Source of the DNA: Actinomadura rudentiformis
GTDB lineage: Bacteria; Actinomycetota; Actinomycetes; Streptosporangiales; Streptosporangiaceae
Assembly: GCF_008923185.1 (NCBI RefSeq)
Contig: NZ_WBMT01000001.1
Location: 372,001-436,000 of the forward strand
Length of the DNA stretch: 64,000 nucleotides
Direction: 5' to 3'
Notes under the pieces: model-generated
What the model was told of the DNA's origin: nothing
Database searches by the model: none
What the model saw: the letters and a program-made list of their open reading frames with translations, nothing else
Part shown: in pieces, positions 23,397 through 32,370 of the stretch
Layout of the letters: each line of letters opens with the position of its first letter
How positions within the stretch are numbered: the stretch's first letter is position 1
Position numbers and translations under genes: made by a program

Positions 23397-24220
23397 CCCT
23401 TCAGCCCGCTCGCGAAGCCCTTGATCACGTACCGCTGCAACACCAGGAACACGGCGAGGATCGGCAGCGCGGCCAGCACCAGCCCGGCGAACACCAGCCC
23501 GTTGTCGGAGACGTACTGGCCGACGAAGGCGAAGATCCGCACCGGGACCGTCTCGCGGGTGGAGCCGCCCAGATAGAGCAGGGGCGTGAAGAAGTCGTTC
23601 CAGATGAACACCGCGTTGAGGATGAGCACGGTGCCGGTGATCGGCCGCAGCAGCGGGAACACCACCCGGGTGAACGCCTGGAAGTGCCCGGCGCCGTCGA
23701 TCAGCGCCGCGTTGGCGTAGTCGGCGGGCAGCGCCCTGATGAACCCGGTGTAAAGGAAGATCGTGAAGGGCAGCTGGATGCCGGTGTAGAAAATGATCAT
23801 CCCCTGCATGGTGCCGAGCAGTCCCGCCTCGTCCACCAGCTTGAACAGCGGGATCATCCCGAGCTGGAACGGCAGCACGATGCCCAGCAGGAACAGCACG
23901 TACAGCCCGTAGCCCAGCCGCGAGGCGCGGCGCGACAGGAAGTACGCGGCGAACGAGCCGATCGCGATCAGCGCCACCAGGCTGCCGACCGTGATCACCG
24001 TGCTGTTGAACAGCGCCGGGCCGAGCTCGGCGCGCGTCCAGGCGTTGGAGAAGTTGTCGAACGTCGGGCTGGACGGCAGCGCCAGCGGCGACTCGGCGAC
24101 CTGCTTCTGGTCCTTGAGCGACATTGTGACCAGCGCGTACACCGGGAACAGGAAGGCGACCGCAACCGCGATCATCACCAGTTCCAGTCCCAGCGTGCGC
24201 AGACCGTACCTGATGTTCAC
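23393..24220 (-). CDS. ABC sugar transporter permease (MalG-like)
   Basis: The protein has 275 residues, starting at GTG 24220 with GGGAGGT upstream and overlapping the preceding permease stop by 4 bases (GTGA). Six predicted helices and the cytosolic EAA loop (YANAALIDGAGHFQAF ... PLLRP) mark it as the second permease of a CUT1 carbohydrate importer. It ends in the usual VIKGFASGLKG, like other MalG-type permeases. No ATPase gene is in the operon. Actinomycete CUT1 systems often share the distant MsiK ATPase, which probably applies here. Confidence 0.9.
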   Translation of the reverse strand: MNIRYGLRTLGLELVMIAVAVAFLFPVYALVTMSLKDQKQVAESPLALPSSPTFDNFSNAWTRAELGPALFNSTVITVGSLVALIAIGSFAAYFLSRRASRLGYGLYVLFLLGIVLPFQLGMIPLFKLVDEAGLLGTMQGMIIFYTGIQLPFTIFLYTGFIRALPADYANAALIDGAGHFQAFTRVVFPLLRPITGTVLILNAVFIWNDFFTPLLYLGGSTRETVPVRIFAFVGQYVSDNGLVFAGLVLAALPILAVFLVLQRYVIKGFASGLKG

Positions 24221-25170
24221 GCGACCTCCCGCCCACGCAGGTAATGGATCTGAATCATCGACACCGCGGCCACGAACAGCGCCAGCACCAGTGCGATCGC
24301 GGTGCTGTAGCCGTAGTTGCCGAACACGAACGCCTGCTTGTAGAGCACCGTGGACAACGTCTCGCTGGCGTGCCCGGGCCCGCCGTTGGTCGCGGCGTAG
24401 ACCTGGTCGAACAGCTTGAGGCCGCCGATGGTCGACAACATCAGGTTGATGGTGACCGCGGGGGCCAGCAGCGGCCAGGTGACGTGCCGGAAGCGCTGCC
24501 ACCGGCTCGCGCCGTCGATCATCGCGGCCTCGTGCAGCTCGGCGGGCACCCCCTCCAGCCCGGCCAGGAAGATCACCATCGAGTAGCCGGCGAACTGCCA
24601 GACCACCATGCCCGCGATCGACCAGATCGCCAGGTCGGGGTTGCCCAGCCAGTCCTGCCGCAGCCCGCCCAGGCCCACCGCGCCGAGGATGCCGTTGAGC
24701 CCGGCGTCCGGCGAGGGGTTGTAGATGTACTTCCACAGGAACGCCACCATCACCGGGCTGACCACGGCCGGGGCGAAGAACACCACCCGCAGCACGGTCC
24801 GCGACTTGATCTTGGCGTGCACGCCGAGGGCCAGCAGCAACCCGACGGCGTTCTGCACGAGCACGATCGCCACGGTCAGCAGCAGCGTGTTGACCAGCGA
24901 GCCGCGTGCCGCCTCGTCATCGAACAACTTGCTGAAGTTGGCCAGGCCGTTGAAGCTCCGCTCGCCCAGGCCGTTCCAGTCGGTGAAGGCGTACACGATG
25001 CCGCTGAGGCTCGGGTACAGCACCACCAGGGCGTAGATGGCCAGAGCCGGGGCGGCGAACCACCACGGCGGCGACAGGAAGCGGGCGCCCCGCCGCCGGC
25101 GGCGGGCCGCGGCGCCTGGCGGCGCGGCCCGTTTCGCCGGGGCGGGACGAAGGGTGGAGGTCACGGTCAC
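24217..25170 (-). CDS. ABC sugar transporter permease (MalF-like)
   Basis: The protein has 317 residues, starting at GTG 25170 in a 4-base overlap (GTGA) with the binding-protein stop. A basic cytosolic N-terminus (RRRRRGARFL) precedes six helices. The EAA loop reads LHEAAMIDGASRWQRFRHVTWPLL. It pairs with the following MalG-like permease to form the membrane channel of a CUT1 importer, probably for rhamnosides given the flanking hydrolases. Confidence 0.9.
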   Translation of the reverse strand: MTVTSTLRPAPAKRAAPPGAAARRRRRGARFLSPPWWFAAPALAIYALVVLYPSLSGIVYAFTDWNGLGERSFNGLANFSKLFDDEAARGSLVNTLLLTVAIVLVQNAVGLLLALGVHAKIKSRTVLRVVFFAPAVVSPVMVAFLWKYIYNPSPDAGLNGILGAVGLGGLRQDWLGNPDLAIWSIAGMVVWQFAGYSMVIFLAGLEGVPAELHEAAMIDGASRWQRFRHVTWPLLAPAVTINLMLSTIGGLKLFDQVYAATNGGPGHASETLSTVLYKQAFVFGNYGYSTAIALVLALFVAAVSMIQIHYLRGREVA

Positions 25171-26459
25171 TTCTTCCGGTAGGTCTCGTCCAGCTTGGCC
25201 AGCGCCTTGGCCACCGTCGTCCGCCCGCCCAGCAGCTCCTGCACCACCGCGAAGTGGGCGGGCTGGATTTCGGCGTTCGGCCAGTTCTGGTCCATGAACG
25301 GCACGGCCTTGTTGGCGTCGATGAACGGCAGGAACGACTTCAGCACGGGGTCGATCTTGGAGGCGGAGTCACGGGTGAGCGGCACGCAGGCGACGGCCTC
25401 GGCCCAGCGGTTCATGTTCTGCTGCTGGCCGAGGAACTCCAGGAACGCCTTGGCCTCGTCGACGTTCTTGCCACGGGCGCTCACGCCCAGTCCGACGACC
25501 ACGCCCGCCGGGACCCAGACCTGGTTCGCGTCGTCGGCGCCGGGCACCGGGAACATGTCCAGGTCGTCGGCGTTGGAGGCGGCCTTGCGGAAGTCGGGCA
25601 GCACCGCCGACACCTGGATCGCCATCGCGGCCTTGCCGGTGGCGACCATCGAGGTCTGCTGCTCCAGCGTGGTGCCGTTGGGGTTGTCGTTGAAGTACCC
25701 GCGCTTCTGCAGCTCCAGGTACATGTCGAACGCGTCCTTCCAGCCCGAGTTCGCGAAGCTGGCCGAGCCCGCCCGCATCTGCTCGTCGAACTTGGGGTTC
25801 TTGGCGTAGACGGTGGAGGGGACCAGGGCGTACGTGATCAGCTGGGTGACCCACTGGGTCTGGGCGCCGAGGGCGATCGGCACCTTGCCCTTCTTCTTGA
25901 TCTTCTCGCAGACGTCCAGGAACTCGCTCCAGGTGGTGGGCGGCTCGACGCCGGCCTCCTGGAAGACCTTCTTGTTGTAGATCGCGCCGATGACGCTGGA
26001 GCCCGCCGAGTAGAGGAAGGTCTTGCCGTCCTTCTGGAACGCGGGCTTCAGGCCGGGCGGGATGCGCTTCGTCCAGGCCTGGTCGCTCAGATCGGCCAGC
26101 AGCCCGGCCTGGGCGATCTGGGCCATGCTCATCGCCGAGCCGTCACCGGGGAACACCACGTGCACGTCGGGGGCGTTGCCCGCGCCGAGCTGGGTGCGCA
26201 CCGAGGTCTGCACCTGGTCGGTCGGGGCGTACGAGGCGCTGAACTTGCTCTTGGTGTACTCCTTGAGCAGCAGTTCGAGCGGCTTCTGCTGGTCGGCGAC
26301 GGCGACCAGGCGCAGCGTCGCGCCCCCACCCCCGCCGCCTCCGCTGCTTCCGCCGGACGTCCCGCCGCAGGCCGCGAGCGCGCCCATGGCGGCGACGCCG
26401 CCGGTCAGCCCGAGGAATCCGCGGCGGCTGAGGGCTGCCGTTCCGTACGACGATGTCAT
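25167..26459 (-). CDS. ABC transporter extracellular sugar-binding lipoprotein
   Basis: The protein has 430 residues; ATG 26459 has GAGGAGGACTC upstream. The N-terminus combines a twin-arginine pattern (SRRGFLGLTGG) with a lipobox (ALAAC, Cys31). A Gly/Ser linker follows (about residues 33-46), then a family 1 solute-binding fold. It captures the carbohydrate for the two downstream permeases. It follows the GH78 gene by 61 bases with no terminator between, so it probably belongs to the same transcript. The ligand is inferred to be a rhamnose-containing saccharide. Confidence 0.9.
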   Translation of the reverse strand: MTSSYGTAALSRRGFLGLTGGVAAMGALAACGGTSGGSSGGGGGGGATLRLVAVADQQKPLELLLKEYTKSKFSASYAPTDQVQTSVRTQLGAGNAPDVHVVFPGDGSAMSMAQIAQAGLLADLSDQAWTKRIPPGLKPAFQKDGKTFLYSAGSSVIGAIYNKKVFQEAGVEPPTTWSEFLDVCEKIKKKGKVPIALGAQTQWVTQLITYALVPSTVYAKNPKFDEQMRAGSASFANSGWKDAFDMYLELQKRGYFNDNPNGTTLEQQTSMVATGKAAMAIQVSAVLPDFRKAASNADDLDMFPVPGADDANQVWVPAGVVVGLGVSARGKNVDEAKAFLEFLGQQQNMNRWAEAVACVPLTRDSASKIDPVLKSFLPFIDANKAVPFMDQNWPNAEIQPAHFAVVQELLGGRTTVAKALAKLDETYRKK

Positions 26460-26520
26460 GAGTCCTCCTCGAAACCGCGGCCCTGCGCCGCGATGATCTA
26501 TGTGGCTGCGGATACCGCCG

Positions 26521-29280
26521 CTAGGGGGCGGCAAGCCGCGGATCGGCAGCGGTGAAGCGGTAGTTCCCCGAGGTCACCCGGCACAGGAGCGTCCTGGCCT
26601 CGGTGCCGATGACCTGGACCCCGGTGGCGTCGGCCACCGCGACCCCGCTCTCGCGCACACCGCCGGGATCGCCGGTCGGGACGTGCACGATCGCGGTCGC
26701 GCCCGGCGGCACGCTCACCTCCAGCCGCAGCACGCCGTCCGCCCGGGTCCAGGACGTCCGGATCATGCCGCGCACCGATTCGTACGAGGCGCGCGCCCAG
26801 GTCAGGTCGCCGGGCCTGGGACGGACCAGCAGCTCGCGATAACCGGCGGAGCCGGGTGTCTGGGCGAGCCCGGCGACGCCCTGGTAGAGCCATTCGCCGA
26901 TCGAGCCCAGCGCGTAGTGGTTGAACGAGTTCATCGCCGCGGCCTGGAAACCGCGCCCGGGGATGTAGCCGTCCCAGCGCTCCCAGATCGTGGTCGCGCC
27001 ATGCCGCAGCGGGTACAGCCAGGACGGCGGATCGGTCCTGCGCAGCAACGCGTGTGCCAGGTCAGGCCGTCCGCAGGCGTCCAGGACCGGCGCGACCAGG
27101 CCCACACCGAGGAACCCGGTGGTGACGCCGGGGCCCGCCGCCTCGACCAGCCCGGCCAGGCGCTCCGCGGCTCGCGGCACCAGGTGCTCCGGCAGCAGGC
27201 CGAACGCGAGGGCCAGGAGATATCCGGTCTGGGTGTCGCCGGCGACCACGCCTTCGGGTGTGACGAAGTGCTCGGCGAACGTTTTAACGATGTGCCTGCC
27301 GAGTGCCCCGTAGCGCTGCGCCGTCTCGGTCCGGCCGAGGATCTCGGCGGCGCGGGCCGTGAGGTCGGTGCTACGGGCGAAGTAGGCGGTGGCGACGACG
27401 TCGCGCGGGGTGGGCGCAGGGGCGAGCCAGTCGGCGAAGTGCGGGCCGACGCGGTGCCGCCACACCAGGTCGGGGTTGTGCCGGTGCACGTGGTCGACCC
27501 AGGCGGTCATGGCGTCGAGATTGCGCTCCAGGATCCGTTCGTCCCCGTATGCCTGGTAGAGATGCCAGGGCACCAGCACACCGGCGTCGCCCCAGCCGGG
27601 CGCGCCCTCGTCGGCGACGCCGGCCAGCCTCGGTGCCACGTTGGTGAAGCAGCCGTCGGAGGACTGGGCGCCGCGCACCTCGCGCAGCCAGCCCTCGAAG
27701 AAGGCCGCGACATCGGCGTTCAGGCAGGCGGTGGGCAGGAACACCTGCGCGTCGGCGAGCCAGCCCAGCCGCTCGTCGCGCTGCGGGCAGTCGGTGGGGA
27801 CGCTGACGAAGTTGGACCGCTGCCCCCAGCAGATGGCCTGGTACAGGCGCTCGACGTCGGGATCGGAACAGGCGAAGTCGCCGGCCCACGGCGTGTCGTT
27901 GTGGAGGACCACGCCGGTGATGTCGGCGGCGTCCAGCGCGGGCAGTCCGGTGACCTCCGCGTAGCGGAAGCCGTGGTAGGTGAAACGCGGTTCGAAGACG
28001 GTCTCGGCGTCGCCCCCGGCGATGAGCACGTCGGTCGCGTCGGCGGTGCGCAGGTTGTCGGTGTAGAGCGCGCCGTCGTCGTCCAAGGCCTCGCCGTGCC
28101 GGATGGTCACCCGGGCACCCGGTGTGAGACCGCGGGCGACGAGGCGTACCCGGCCGGCGAAGTTCTGGCCGAAATCGACCAGATGACGGTCGCCGCCGAT
28201 GCGGGTGACGGTACGGGCGGGCAGATCCCGCATGGCGCGGACCGGTGGCGCCACGGCGGCGGTGATCAGGTCGTGGTCGGCACCGGTGACCATGGCGGGC
28301 AGCCAGCCGTCCGCGTCGCCGAACCCGGGACGATCCCAGCCGGGCGTGTCGCGGCGCAGGTCGTGACACTCGCCCATCAGCAGGTCGGCGTACCGGATGG
28401 GGGAGCGGCGGGTACGCCACGACCCGTCCGTGGCGATGACCTTCCGATCACCGTTCGCGTGGTCGAGGTGCAGCTCCGCCAGCAGCTCCGGGAACGCTCC
28501 ATAATGTGCACCGGAACGGCGCGGGTCGAAGCCGACGAAACCACTCCACCAGCCGTCGGCGAGCGTGGCGGCCAGGACGTTCTCGCCCTCGCCGATGAGC
28601 GCGGTCACGTCGTGGACCTGGTAGTCGATGCGGTCGCGGTAGTCAGTCCAGCCTGGAGCGAGCTCGGCGTCGCCGACGCGGTGGCCGTTCAGCCGCATCT
28701 CATAGAGCCCGCGGGCGGTGACGTACAGGCGGGCGCGGACGGGAGAGCCGGGGGCCTTGCGTGAGGCGGTGACCTCGGGCGAGGCGGTGACCTCGGAGGC
28801 GGTGACCTCGAACGTGCGGCGCAGCCGGACGGCGGGCTGCAGGCCATGGTCGGTGAGAGCGACCTCGCCCTCTTCCGGCGCGTCCACCACGTCGAGATCA
28901 CTGGTGTCATGGGTGATCCAGCACGCCTGCCAGGCCGCCGGGGAGAGCTGCCCGGTCTCGAACCATGAACCGGCCTGACCGGTCGTGCCGTCCTCGGCGG
29001 TGACGACGACTTCCCAGCGGTAGCGCGTGCGGGGAGTCAGCGGGGCGCCCGAGTAGCGGACGGACACCGCCGCCGGGTCGGCCACCTCGCCGGTGTCCCA
29101 GACCTGCTCGCCGGCCTCGGTCCGCACCCGGACCCGGTAGAGGGCGGGCGCGTCGCCCCGGCGGCCTGAGGCGAGCCGCCACGAGAGCAGCGGTGCCCGC
29201 TCGTCCACGCCCAGTGGCTCGGCCAGTCGCTCACACCGCAGGGCGTAAGGCGCCAGCCCGGTCGTGTGGTGGCCGGTCAT
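26521..29280 (-). CDS. GH78 alpha-L-rhamnosidase
   Basis: The protein has 919 residues from ATG 29280, with CGGAG 8 bases upstream; other in-frame Met codons lie at 29301 and 29322. N-terminal beta-domains (LSWRL, RYRWEVVV, WITHD) are followed by the GH78 (alpha/alpha)6 barrel, with the catalytic-region motif CPQRDERLGW near residue 500, WERWDGY, and the late histidine segment FNHYALGSIGEWLY. No signal peptide is seen, so it acts on imported rhamnosides. Three copies of a 15-base repeat near 28763-28810 encode EVTAS units in a linker. It heads the operon and its promoter carries a TTAACACT box also present upstream of the DeoR gene. Confidence 0.92.
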   Translation of the reverse strand: MTGHHTTGLAPYALRCERLAEPLGVDERAPLLSWRLASGRRGDAPALYRVRVRTEAGEQVWDTGEVADPAAVSVRYSGAPLTPRTRYRWEVVVTAEDGTTGQAGSWFETGQLSPAAWQACWITHDTSDLDVVDAPEEGEVALTDHGLQPAVRLRRTFEVTASEVTASPEVTASRKAPGSPVRARLYVTARGLYEMRLNGHRVGDAELAPGWTDYRDRIDYQVHDVTALIGEGENVLAATLADGWWSGFVGFDPRRSGAHYGAFPELLAELHLDHANGDRKVIATDGSWRTRRSPIRYADLLMGECHDLRRDTPGWDRPGFGDADGWLPAMVTGADHDLITAAVAPPVRAMRDLPARTVTRIGGDRHLVDFGQNFAGRVRLVARGLTPGARVTIRHGEALDDDGALYTDNLRTADATDVLIAGGDAETVFEPRFTYHGFRYAEVTGLPALDAADITGVVLHNDTPWAGDFACSDPDVERLYQAICWGQRSNFVSVPTDCPQRDERLGWLADAQVFLPTACLNADVAAFFEGWLREVRGAQSSDGCFTNVAPRLAGVADEGAPGWGDAGVLVPWHLYQAYGDERILERNLDAMTAWVDHVHRHNPDLVWRHRVGPHFADWLAPAPTPRDVVATAYFARSTDLTARAAEILGRTETAQRYGALGRHIVKTFAEHFVTPEGVVAGDTQTGYLLALAFGLLPEHLVPRAAERLAGLVEAAGPGVTTGFLGVGLVAPVLDACGRPDLAHALLRRTDPPSWLYPLRHGATTIWERWDGYIPGRGFQAAAMNSFNHYALGSIGEWLYQGVAGLAQTPGSAGYRELLVRPRPGDLTWARASYESVRGMIRTSWTRADGVLRLEVSVPPGATAIVHVPTGDPGGVRESGVAVADATGVQVIGTEARTLLCRVTSGNYRFTAADPRLAAP
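28763..28810. repeat. Three perfect 15-bp repeats inside the rhamnosidase gene
   Basis: GAGGCGGTGACCTCG occurs at 28763, 28781 and 28796. The last two are contiguous and the first is separated by 3 bases, so the reading frame is kept. On the coding strand it gives repeated EVTAS units between two beta-domains. Confidence 0.85.
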
Positions 29281-29318
29281 GAGCCGCTCCGATCCCTGCA
29301 TGTACGTGCTGTGAATTA

Positions 29319-29332
29319 ACACTAAAAAGTGT
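29319..29332. promoter_or_regulatory. Candidate DeoR operator at the rhamnoside operon promoter
   Basis: ACACTAAAAAGTGT is a perfect inverted repeat (ACACT-N4-AGTGT). The adjoining TTAACACTA (29316-29324) is repeated exactly at 30479-30487 before the DeoR gene. It lies 39 bases before the rhamnosidase start. The rest of the 332-base gap 29281-29612 holds no gene that I can support. Confidence 0.6.
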
Positions 29333-29612
29333 GAGTTGGAGCGTAGGGATGCCCAAGTTGGGTGTCAAGATGTCAGATACACCACGTTTCGTCGGCCCTC
29401 GCTGCTGCGGGGAGGGCGTACGCGGCCTGCCCGGTTCCGCTGTTAGCGTGCGGTGTTCGCACTGCTCAACGGCTATGTTTGGGCGTTCGGACGGCGTCCG
29501 TCGAGCCCATGGCGTGGGTGAGTCCGGCACGGCAGGCCGAACGATAGTTCACGTGGGATAAGAACCAGAGTGAACGTTACGAAGTTGTGCCCGCATCGAC
29601 TCCGGCTTTTGC

Positions 29613-30401
29613 TCAGGTGGCGGCGACCTCGTAGGTGACCTTGTGCTCGTCCAGCTCGCGCAGCGCCTCGGAGCTCGCGCCGTCATCGACGATGACCCGG
29701 TCGAACACCGACAGCGGCGCCACCCTGTGCAGCGCGACCCGGCCGAGCTTGGAGTGGTCCACCAGCAGCACGTTGCGTGCGGCGGCCTCCAGCATGGCCC
29801 GCTTGACCGAGACGATGTGCTGCTCCTGGTGGTAGGCGAACCCGCCGGAGACGGCCGAGGTCGACACGAAGCACAGGTCGACCTGCAGCGCCGCGATGGC
29901 GTCCACGCACGAGACCCCGAGGAAGGAGTCGTGCAGCGAGTCGTACTCCCCGCCCAGTGCCATCAGCCGGATCCCGGGTTCGCGGGCCAGGAGGGTGGTG
30001 GTCTCCAGGAAGTTGGTGATCACGGTCAGCGGGGTGACGTCGCCGAGCCTGCGGGCCAGCGCCAGGGTGGTGGTGGAGTCGTCGAGCATCACCGCCATGC
30101 CGGGCTCCACCAGGCGGACTGCCTTCTCGGCGATGGCGTCCTTGGCGGGCTGCATGGACTTCATGCGGTAGGCGACATTGCTCTCGAACACGCCGGACGG
30201 TTGCGCGGTCACCCCGCCCCGGTACTTGCGGACGATGCCCTGCCGTTCGAGTTCGTCCAGGTCACGGTGGATCGTCATGATGCTCACGCCGAACCGTTCG
30301 GCCAGGTCTCCGGCGGTGACCGATCCCACCGAGAGAACGTGGTCGGTGATGGCCTGGCGGCGCACCTCGGGCCCGCGCCGGCCGCTGAACTCCTTGGTCA
30401 T
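29613..30401 (-). CDS. DeoR family regulator of the rhamnoside operon
   Basis: The protein has 262 residues from ATG 30401, preceded by GAGAGGATC. The DeoR helix-turn-helix lies near residues 18-60 (VTAGDLAERFGVSIMTIHRDLDELERQG, then KYRGG). The sugar-sensing DeoRC domain fills the rest, with the typical DDSTTTLALARRL, NFLETTTLLA and DHSKLGR segments. It lies upstream of the GH78 operon on the same strand. The shared TTAACACTA box before both suggests that it represses itself and the operon until a rhamnose-derived phosphate binds, by analogy with other DeoR proteins. Confidence 0.88.
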   Translation of the reverse strand: MTKEFSGRRGPEVRRQAITDHVLSVGSVTAGDLAERFGVSIMTIHRDLDELERQGIVRKYRGGVTAQPSGVFESNVAYRMKSMQPAKDAIAEKAVRLVEPGMAVMLDDSTTTLALARRLGDVTPLTVITNFLETTTLLAREPGIRLMALGGEYDSLHDSFLGVSCVDAIAALQVDLCFVSTSAVSGGFAYHQEQHIVSVKRAMLEAAARNVLLVDHSKLGRVALHRVAPLSVFDRVIVDDGASSEALRELDEHKVTYEVAAT

Positions 30402-30478
30402 GCTGCGATCCTCTCGTGGCCGGGCATGAGCCGGAGGCGGTGAAGAGAGCCCCTGAATGAGCTGACTGGCGTTGAAAG

Positions 30479-30487
30479 TTAACACTA
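30479..30487. promoter_or_regulatory. TTAACACTA box before the DeoR gene
   Basis: This is an exact copy of the box at 29316-29324 in front of the GH78 operon, 78 bases before the DeoR start. Two chance copies of a 9-mer of this A/T content are unlikely in DNA this rich in G+C. Confidence 0.5.
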
Positions 30488-30623
30488 CCAGTTGATAAAA
30501 CCGCCGTCCGGTGGAGCGGAAGGCCGGGGACGCGTCGTCACCGGCGATCCTCCGCGTCCACTCCTGGCCATCAGCTGTTCGCCCATGGGGATCTTGACGC
30601 TGTTCCGGGCCACCCTTACGCTC

Positions 30624-30643
30624 AACTTCACATTTCTGAAGTT
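30624..30643. promoter_or_regulatory. Inverted repeat upstream of the second PhoD gene
   Basis: AACTTCA (30624-30630) and TGAAGTT (30637-30643) are perfect 7-bp arms around CATTTC, 36 bases before the phoD start. A further TTCACA follows at 30648-30653. A PhoP-type box was considered but the spacing does not fit well. Confidence 0.45.
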
Positions 30644-30678
30644 ATGTTCACACATTTGCTCGTGATCGGAGATGGTGA

Positions 30679-32313
30679 GTGGACCCGAGACGTGTTCAGA
30701 TGTCTTCGGACGACAACAAGGTGTCGCGGCGACGGTTCATCGGGGCCGGCGGGGTCGGCGCCGCGGCGGTCATGCTCGGCACCGGCGCCCTCGGGGCCTC
30801 GGCCGCCCACGCTTACACGTTGCGGAAGGCGGGTCTGTTCACGCTCGGCGTCGCCTCCGGCGACCCGTCACCCGACGGCTTCGTGCTGTGGACGAGGCTG
30901 GCGCCCGAGCCGTTCGCCGCGGACGGCAAGGGCGGGATGCCCGACCGCCGCATCCGGGTCGAGTACGAGGTCGCGCGGGACGAGAGATTCCGTCACGTGG
31001 TCAGGCGGGGTTCGGCGGTGGCGGCGCCGGAGCTCGGCCACTCTGTCCACCCTGAGATCGCCGGGCTGAGGCCGGGCCACGAGTACTACTACCGGTTCCG
31101 TGCGGCCGGTGAGATCTCCCCTGTGGGCCGGACCCGCACGATGCCCCCGAGGGGCTCGCAACCGCGGCAGCTGAATTTCGCGGTCGCGTCCTGCCAGGCC
31201 TGGCAGGACGGCTTCTATACCGCCTACGACCACATGGCCGAGGAGAACCTCGACCTGGTCGTGCACCTCGGCGACTACATCTACGAGTACGAGATCGCGG
31301 CCAACAACAGGCGCGGTGTTCCCGTACCCGGCCCGCAGTTCACCACCGAGACCTTCGACCTGGCGCGCTACCGGCTGCAGTACTCCCTCTACAAGGCCGA
31401 GGCGCCGCTGCAGAAGGCGCACGCCGCCTTCCCTTGGATCCACACGCTCGACGACCACGAGGTGGTCAACGACTGGGCCGACGACACGGTCATCATGGGC
31501 CGCCACCCGAACCCGGATCCGGCCGCGTTCGCACAGCGCAAGACGGCGGCGTTCCAGGCCTTCTACGAGAACCTGCCGCTGCGCCGGTCGCAGCTGCCGG
31601 CGGGTCCCGACATCCGGCTGCACCGCAGGATCTCCTACGGCCGCCTCGCCGACTTCACGATGCTCGACACCCGGAGCCACCGGGACATCCAGGCCTGCTC
31701 GTACGGCAACGGCACCGGCCGGACGAAGAACTGCGACGAGCGCTTCGACGCCGCCCGCACCGTGCTGGGCGACCAGCAGCGGCGCTGGCTCCAGGACGGC
31801 TTCCGCACCTCGCGCGCCCGCTGGCACATCCTGGGGAACCAGATGCCGATGGCCGAGACCGACTGGGACCCGGGGCCGGGCAAGGACGTCTGGGTGGACC
31901 CGTGGGACGGATACGCGGGCGAGCGCAACCGGGTACTGGCGGCCGCACACGATCTCGGCGTGCGCAACCTCGTGGTGATCAGCGGAGACCGGCACCAGAA
32001 CTACGCCGTCGACCTGAAGCGCGACTATGACGACCCGGACTCGCCCACCGTGGCGTCGGAGTTCGTCGGCACATCGATCACCAGCGGCGGCGACGGGGTG
32101 GACGTCGACGCCCTCGGCCGTACGTTCCTGTCGGCCAACGCGCACATGAAGTTCTACAACGCCCAGCGAGGCTACTTCCGGGTCAACGTCGACCGGCAGC
32201 GGTGGCGCACCGACTTCCGGGTGCTGCCGTACGTGCAGAAGCCGGGCGCGCCGATCTCCACCCGCGCCAGCTTCGTGGTCGAGGACCGCAGGCCGGGCGT
32301 CCAGGAGGCCTAG
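30679..32313 (+). CDS. phoD: Secreted PhoD-type alkaline phosphatase, second copy
   Basis: The protein has 544 residues. GTG 30679 has GGAG at 7-base spacing; an internal ATG at 30700 is the alternative. A twin-arginine signal (SRRRFIGAGG) ends near SAAHA. The PhoD N-domain (FTLGVASGDPSPDGFVLWTRLAP) is followed by the catalytic motifs VASCQAW, HLGDYIYE, LDDHEVVNDW and ISGDRHQN. It is a close paralog of the protein at 18079, with nearly identical endings (FRVLPYV ... PGAPISTR). The two copies bracket the rhamnoside locus. An inverted repeat sits in its promoter. Confidence 0.92.
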   Translation: MDPRRVQMSSDDNKVSRRRFIGAGGVGAAAVMLGTGALGASAAHAYTLRKAGLFTLGVASGDPSPDGFVLWTRLAPEPFAADGKGGMPDRRIRVEYEVARDERFRHVVRRGSAVAAPELGHSVHPEIAGLRPGHEYYYRFRAAGEISPVGRTRTMPPRGSQPRQLNFAVASCQAWQDGFYTAYDHMAEENLDLVVHLGDYIYEYEIAANNRRGVPVPGPQFTTETFDLARYRLQYSLYKAEAPLQKAHAAFPWIHTLDDHEVVNDWADDTVIMGRHPNPDPAAFAQRKTAAFQAFYENLPLRRSQLPAGPDIRLHRRISYGRLADFTMLDTRSHRDIQACSYGNGTGRTKNCDERFDAARTVLGDQQRRWLQDGFRTSRARWHILGNQMPMAETDWDPGPGKDVWVDPWDGYAGERNRVLAAAHDLGVRNLVVISGDRHQNYAVDLKRDYDDPDSPTVASEFVGTSITSGGDGVDVDALGRTFLSANAHMKFYNAQRGYFRVNVDRQRWRTDFRVLPYVQKPGAPISTRASFVVEDRRPGVQEA

Positions 32314-32370
32314 CACCCGCTCCCGGTGCTCAGCCCGCCTGCGCTTTCACCCCCATCCGAGGAGGACACC

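Noticed and set aside
20406..23576. 1056-codon open frame on the plus strand opposite the GH106-like gene
   Set aside because: It is antisense to a gene with clear GH motifs and coupled neighbours, has no ribosome-binding site, and its translation is low-complexity Arg/Gly/Glu/Val typical of shadow frames in G+C-rich DNA.
19650..24236. A single 1528-residue minus-strand protein
   Set aside because: The frame is open upstream of 23396 only by chance; that part is out of phase with the MalG-like permease. The ATGA overlap fixes the GH106-like start at 23396.
30621..30660. PhoP (Pho) box before the second phoD
   Set aside because: Two TTCACA elements are present but about 20 bases apart, not in the 11-base register of Streptomyces Pho boxes. 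I kept only the inverted repeat.
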